A stretch of DNA of 16,557 nucleotides. Source: Anaerolineales bacterium UBA3905. GTDB taxonomy: Bacteria > Chloroflexota > Anaerolineae > Caldilineales > Caldilineaceae. Under the pieces are notes generated by a model, which saw nothing but the letters and a program-made list of their open reading frames with translations, made no database searches and was not told where the DNA came from. The stretch spans positions 5,267 to 21,823 of the forward strand of contig DGFH01000318.1 of the NCBI GenBank assembly GCA_002391565.1. Direction: 5' to 3'. This document shows positions 14,156 to 16,557 of the stretch, piece by piece; the stretch's first letter is position 1, and each line of letters opens with the position of its first letter. A program made the position numbers and the translations under genes.

Positions 14156-14186
14156 CCCCTCAGTAGTTTGTGATTTGGGTGTTGGC

Positions 14187-15173
<987 letters not shown>

Positions 15174-15239
15174 GATCTTTTCCTCCGATCTCGGAAACTT
15201 ACGAACAATTGATAAAATTCAGGTTCAGGAACAATTTTC

Positions 15240-15268
15240 TTGGGTCGCTCGTTGCTACCATGTAAAAT
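15240..15268 (+). promoter_or_regulatory. Candidate sigma70-type promoter for the plus-strand propeller gene
   Basis: TTGGGT at 15240-15245 and TAAAAT at 15263-15268 are separated by exactly 17 bases; the -10 box matches consensus at 5 of 6. It lies about 160 bases before the start at 15428, within the 254-base divergent region. No equally clear promoter was found for mdh; the duplicated GAACAATT at 15203-15210 and 15229-15236 lies in its leader and might be a regulator site. Confidence 0.45.
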
Positions 15269-15427
15269 AGCGAGGTCTAGCATACCGCCATTTGCGCAAT
15301 TGGGCAATGTATCAGGGCAGACAATGGCGGCAAAATTACGTCGTAGATGGCCAGGCTTGCAGCGTTCTGCGATGGCAACGCCAGCCAAATACACTACGCG
15401 CACCACACGAGTAAGGAGATGTTTCCC

Positions 15428-16557
15428 ATGAACACCTTTGTTCACCATCGACGCTGGCGACTGACAATGTTGCTGGCGTTGCTGCTTTCTCTCTTGCCGG
15501 CAGCCGGCGCCACACCCCGGTCAGCGCTCGCCGAAGATCGCGCTGCCGACGCGCCTGCCGCGCCAAGCGCCGACGCCAGCCGCGAACTTGTCTACATCGA
15601 TGGTGCAGGCGTGATTCGCGTCCTTGATCTGGCGTTCTCCGGTCAGCAAGTGCAGTGGTTTAGCCCAACAGGCAACTGGCGCAGCATCGCCCTGGGCGAT
15701 TTCGACATCGACGGCGACAAGGAGATCGTCGCCGTGCGCGGCACGCCAAACACCTCCACGGCGCCGGAACTGGCGATCTTCGACCCGGTCGTCGCCAGGG
15801 GCAGCGTCGTGCCAGGACAAACGATCAACGGCATTCCCTGGAAGCAGCTTTTCAGTATGGCATTGCCTTCGCGTCCGGCACTGGTCTTTGCCGGTAATTT
15901 CGACCCGAATGTACCCGGCGACGAAATTGGCATTGTCCGCGCGCCGGTCGCCGCCGACAACCCAGACACGGGCGATCTGAGCACCGTGATCATCTACAAG
16001 CAGACAAGCCCCTCTCCCAATGGGACGGCGTGGGAAGTGCATCAACTGCGCACGTTTGACGAAAACTGGGAGCGCGTTGCCGTCGGCAATCTGGATCGCA
16101 CAGGTGGAGATGATGTCGCCTTCGTCGACCAGGATCAGGGCAAATTCACCGTGTTCCAGCCCGACGCCAACTTCCGCAAGGTGGATGGGCCTGGCGGCAG
16201 CGACACGCGCCCATTCAAGGACGTCGCCTTTGGTCAATATCTGCGCGGCGGTAATCAGGAACTGCTCGCTGTGCGCGAGGGCAATGGCCTCAACGCGCTG
16301 CTGATTTTCGAATACAATAGCACCAGCGTCAGCCTGGATTCGAGCAAAGGCGACAAATTCGATCCTGGCCCGCGTTTCATCTTTGCCGGCAACATCAACG
16401 GCAGCAACGACGACGACGAAGCAATCATGCTGCGCCGCTGTGATGGTAGTTGCCGACGATTGATCGTGCGCAATGATGGCAGCGATGGCGTCATTCAAGA
16501 TTTCATCGACGGTCTTCGGCTCGACGATGACAGCGGCTGGCGTGCGGGCGTCGCCGC
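15428..16557 (+). CDS. Secreted FG-GAP/VCBS-type repeat (beta-propeller-like) protein, 3' truncated by window end
   Basis: An open frame of 376 codons running off the window, the only recognised plus-strand gene. It starts with a signal peptide (basic head, hydrophobic 13-28, likely cleavage after ALA near 35), then an Ala/Pro linker. Five repeated blocks carry the G-(D/N)-(F/L/I)-D pattern of FG-GAP/VCBS repeats: LGDFDIDGDKEIVAV (89-103), AGNFDPNVPGDEIGIV (155-170), VGNLDRTGGDDVAFV (219-233), FGQYLRGGNQELLAV (268-282) and AGNINGSNDDDEAIM (320-334). The spacing of about 50-65 residues suits propeller blades. The acidic loops could bind calcium. GGAG lies 9 bases before the ATG at 15428; an in-frame ATG at 15419 is too close to it. 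Function is unknown; such proteins are often surface-exposed. The C-terminus is not visible. Confidence 0.85.
   Translation, partial: MNTFVHHRRWRLTMLLALLLSLLPAAGATPRSALAEDRAADAPAAPSADASRELVYIDGAGVIRVLDLAFSGQQVQWFSPTGNWRSIALGDFDIDGDKEIVAVRGTPNTSTAPELAIFDPVVARGSVVPGQTINGIPWKQLFSMALPSRPALVFAGNFDPNVPGDEIGIVRAPVAADNPDTGDLSTVIIYKQTSPSPNGTAWEVHQLRTFDENWERVAVGNLDRTGGDDVAFVDQDQGKFTVFQPDANFRKVDGPGGSDTRPFKDVAFGQYLRGGNQELLAVREGNGLNALLIFEYNSTSVSLDSSKGDKFDPGPRFIFAGNINGSNDDDEAIMLRRCDGSCRRLIVRNDGSDGVIQDFIDGLRLDDDSGWRAGVA

Noticed and set aside
15521..16498. Long open frame of 325 codons on the minus strand
   Set aside because: It is fully antisense to the plus-strand gene with signal peptide and FG-GAP-type repeats; its own translation shows no recognisable domain, and long antisense frames are common at this G+C content.

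Overview
The window is a gene-dense (about 60% G+C by eye) chromosomal segment from a bacterium. Type 2 malate dehydrogenase, a reduced CcmABCD cytochrome c maturation set with CcdA, GT39-type membrane proteins with long extracytoplasmic tails, an SH3 lipoprotein with Thr/Pro-rich linkers and AGATTGG heptamer repeats all fit Chloroflexota (Anaerolineae/Caldilineae-like). That placement rests on gene content and protein style alone.

All recognised genes from 38 to 15173 lie on the minus strand; the last gene, from 15428, is on the plus strand and is cut by the window edge. In minus-strand transcription order: (1) 15173-14187, malate dehydrogenase (mdh), ending in a strong intrinsic terminator. 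(2) 14123-12762, a GH1 beta-glycosidase starting only a few bases after that terminator. (3) 12589-7816, a tight group of SH3-domain lipoprotein, membrane-anchored clan-A glycoside hydrolase and large GT39-type glycosyltransferase, probably acting on envelope or extracellular glycans. (4) 7571-5799, an HxlR-family regulator with its own promoter and likely operator, then a metallo-beta-lactamase-fold hydrolase, a DUF952 protein and a DUF2007 protein. (5) 5725-38, a cytochrome c/thiol-redox group: a membrane protein with a transthyretin-like domain, ccmA, ccmB, ccmC, a very small ccmD, ccdA, a DUF836 glutaredoxin-like protein and a DUF2085 membrane protein. Short gaps and two ATGA start/stop overlaps indicate an operon. 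CcmABCD would handle haem on the outer face of the membrane; CcdA would carry reducing equivalents outward. No ccmE, ccmF, ccmG or ccmH lies in the window.

Two observations stand out. First, CcdA appears circularly permuted: the hallmark first helix with SPCVLP, normally at the N-terminus, is at the C-terminus, and the protein starts with what is normally helix 2. Second, the glycosyltransferase gene contains two inverted arrays of the heptamer AGATTGG, both translated in frame. Because 7 is not a multiple of 3, a perfect array gives the same stop-free peptide in every frame, which makes it unusually tolerable inside genes.

There is no stretch over 300 bases without a gene. The largest intergenic spaces are 15174-15427 (divergent promoter region between mdh and the plus-strand gene) and 7572-7815 (promoter region of the HxlR gene). 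I saw no tRNA, rRNA, CRISPR array, transposase or phage gene.
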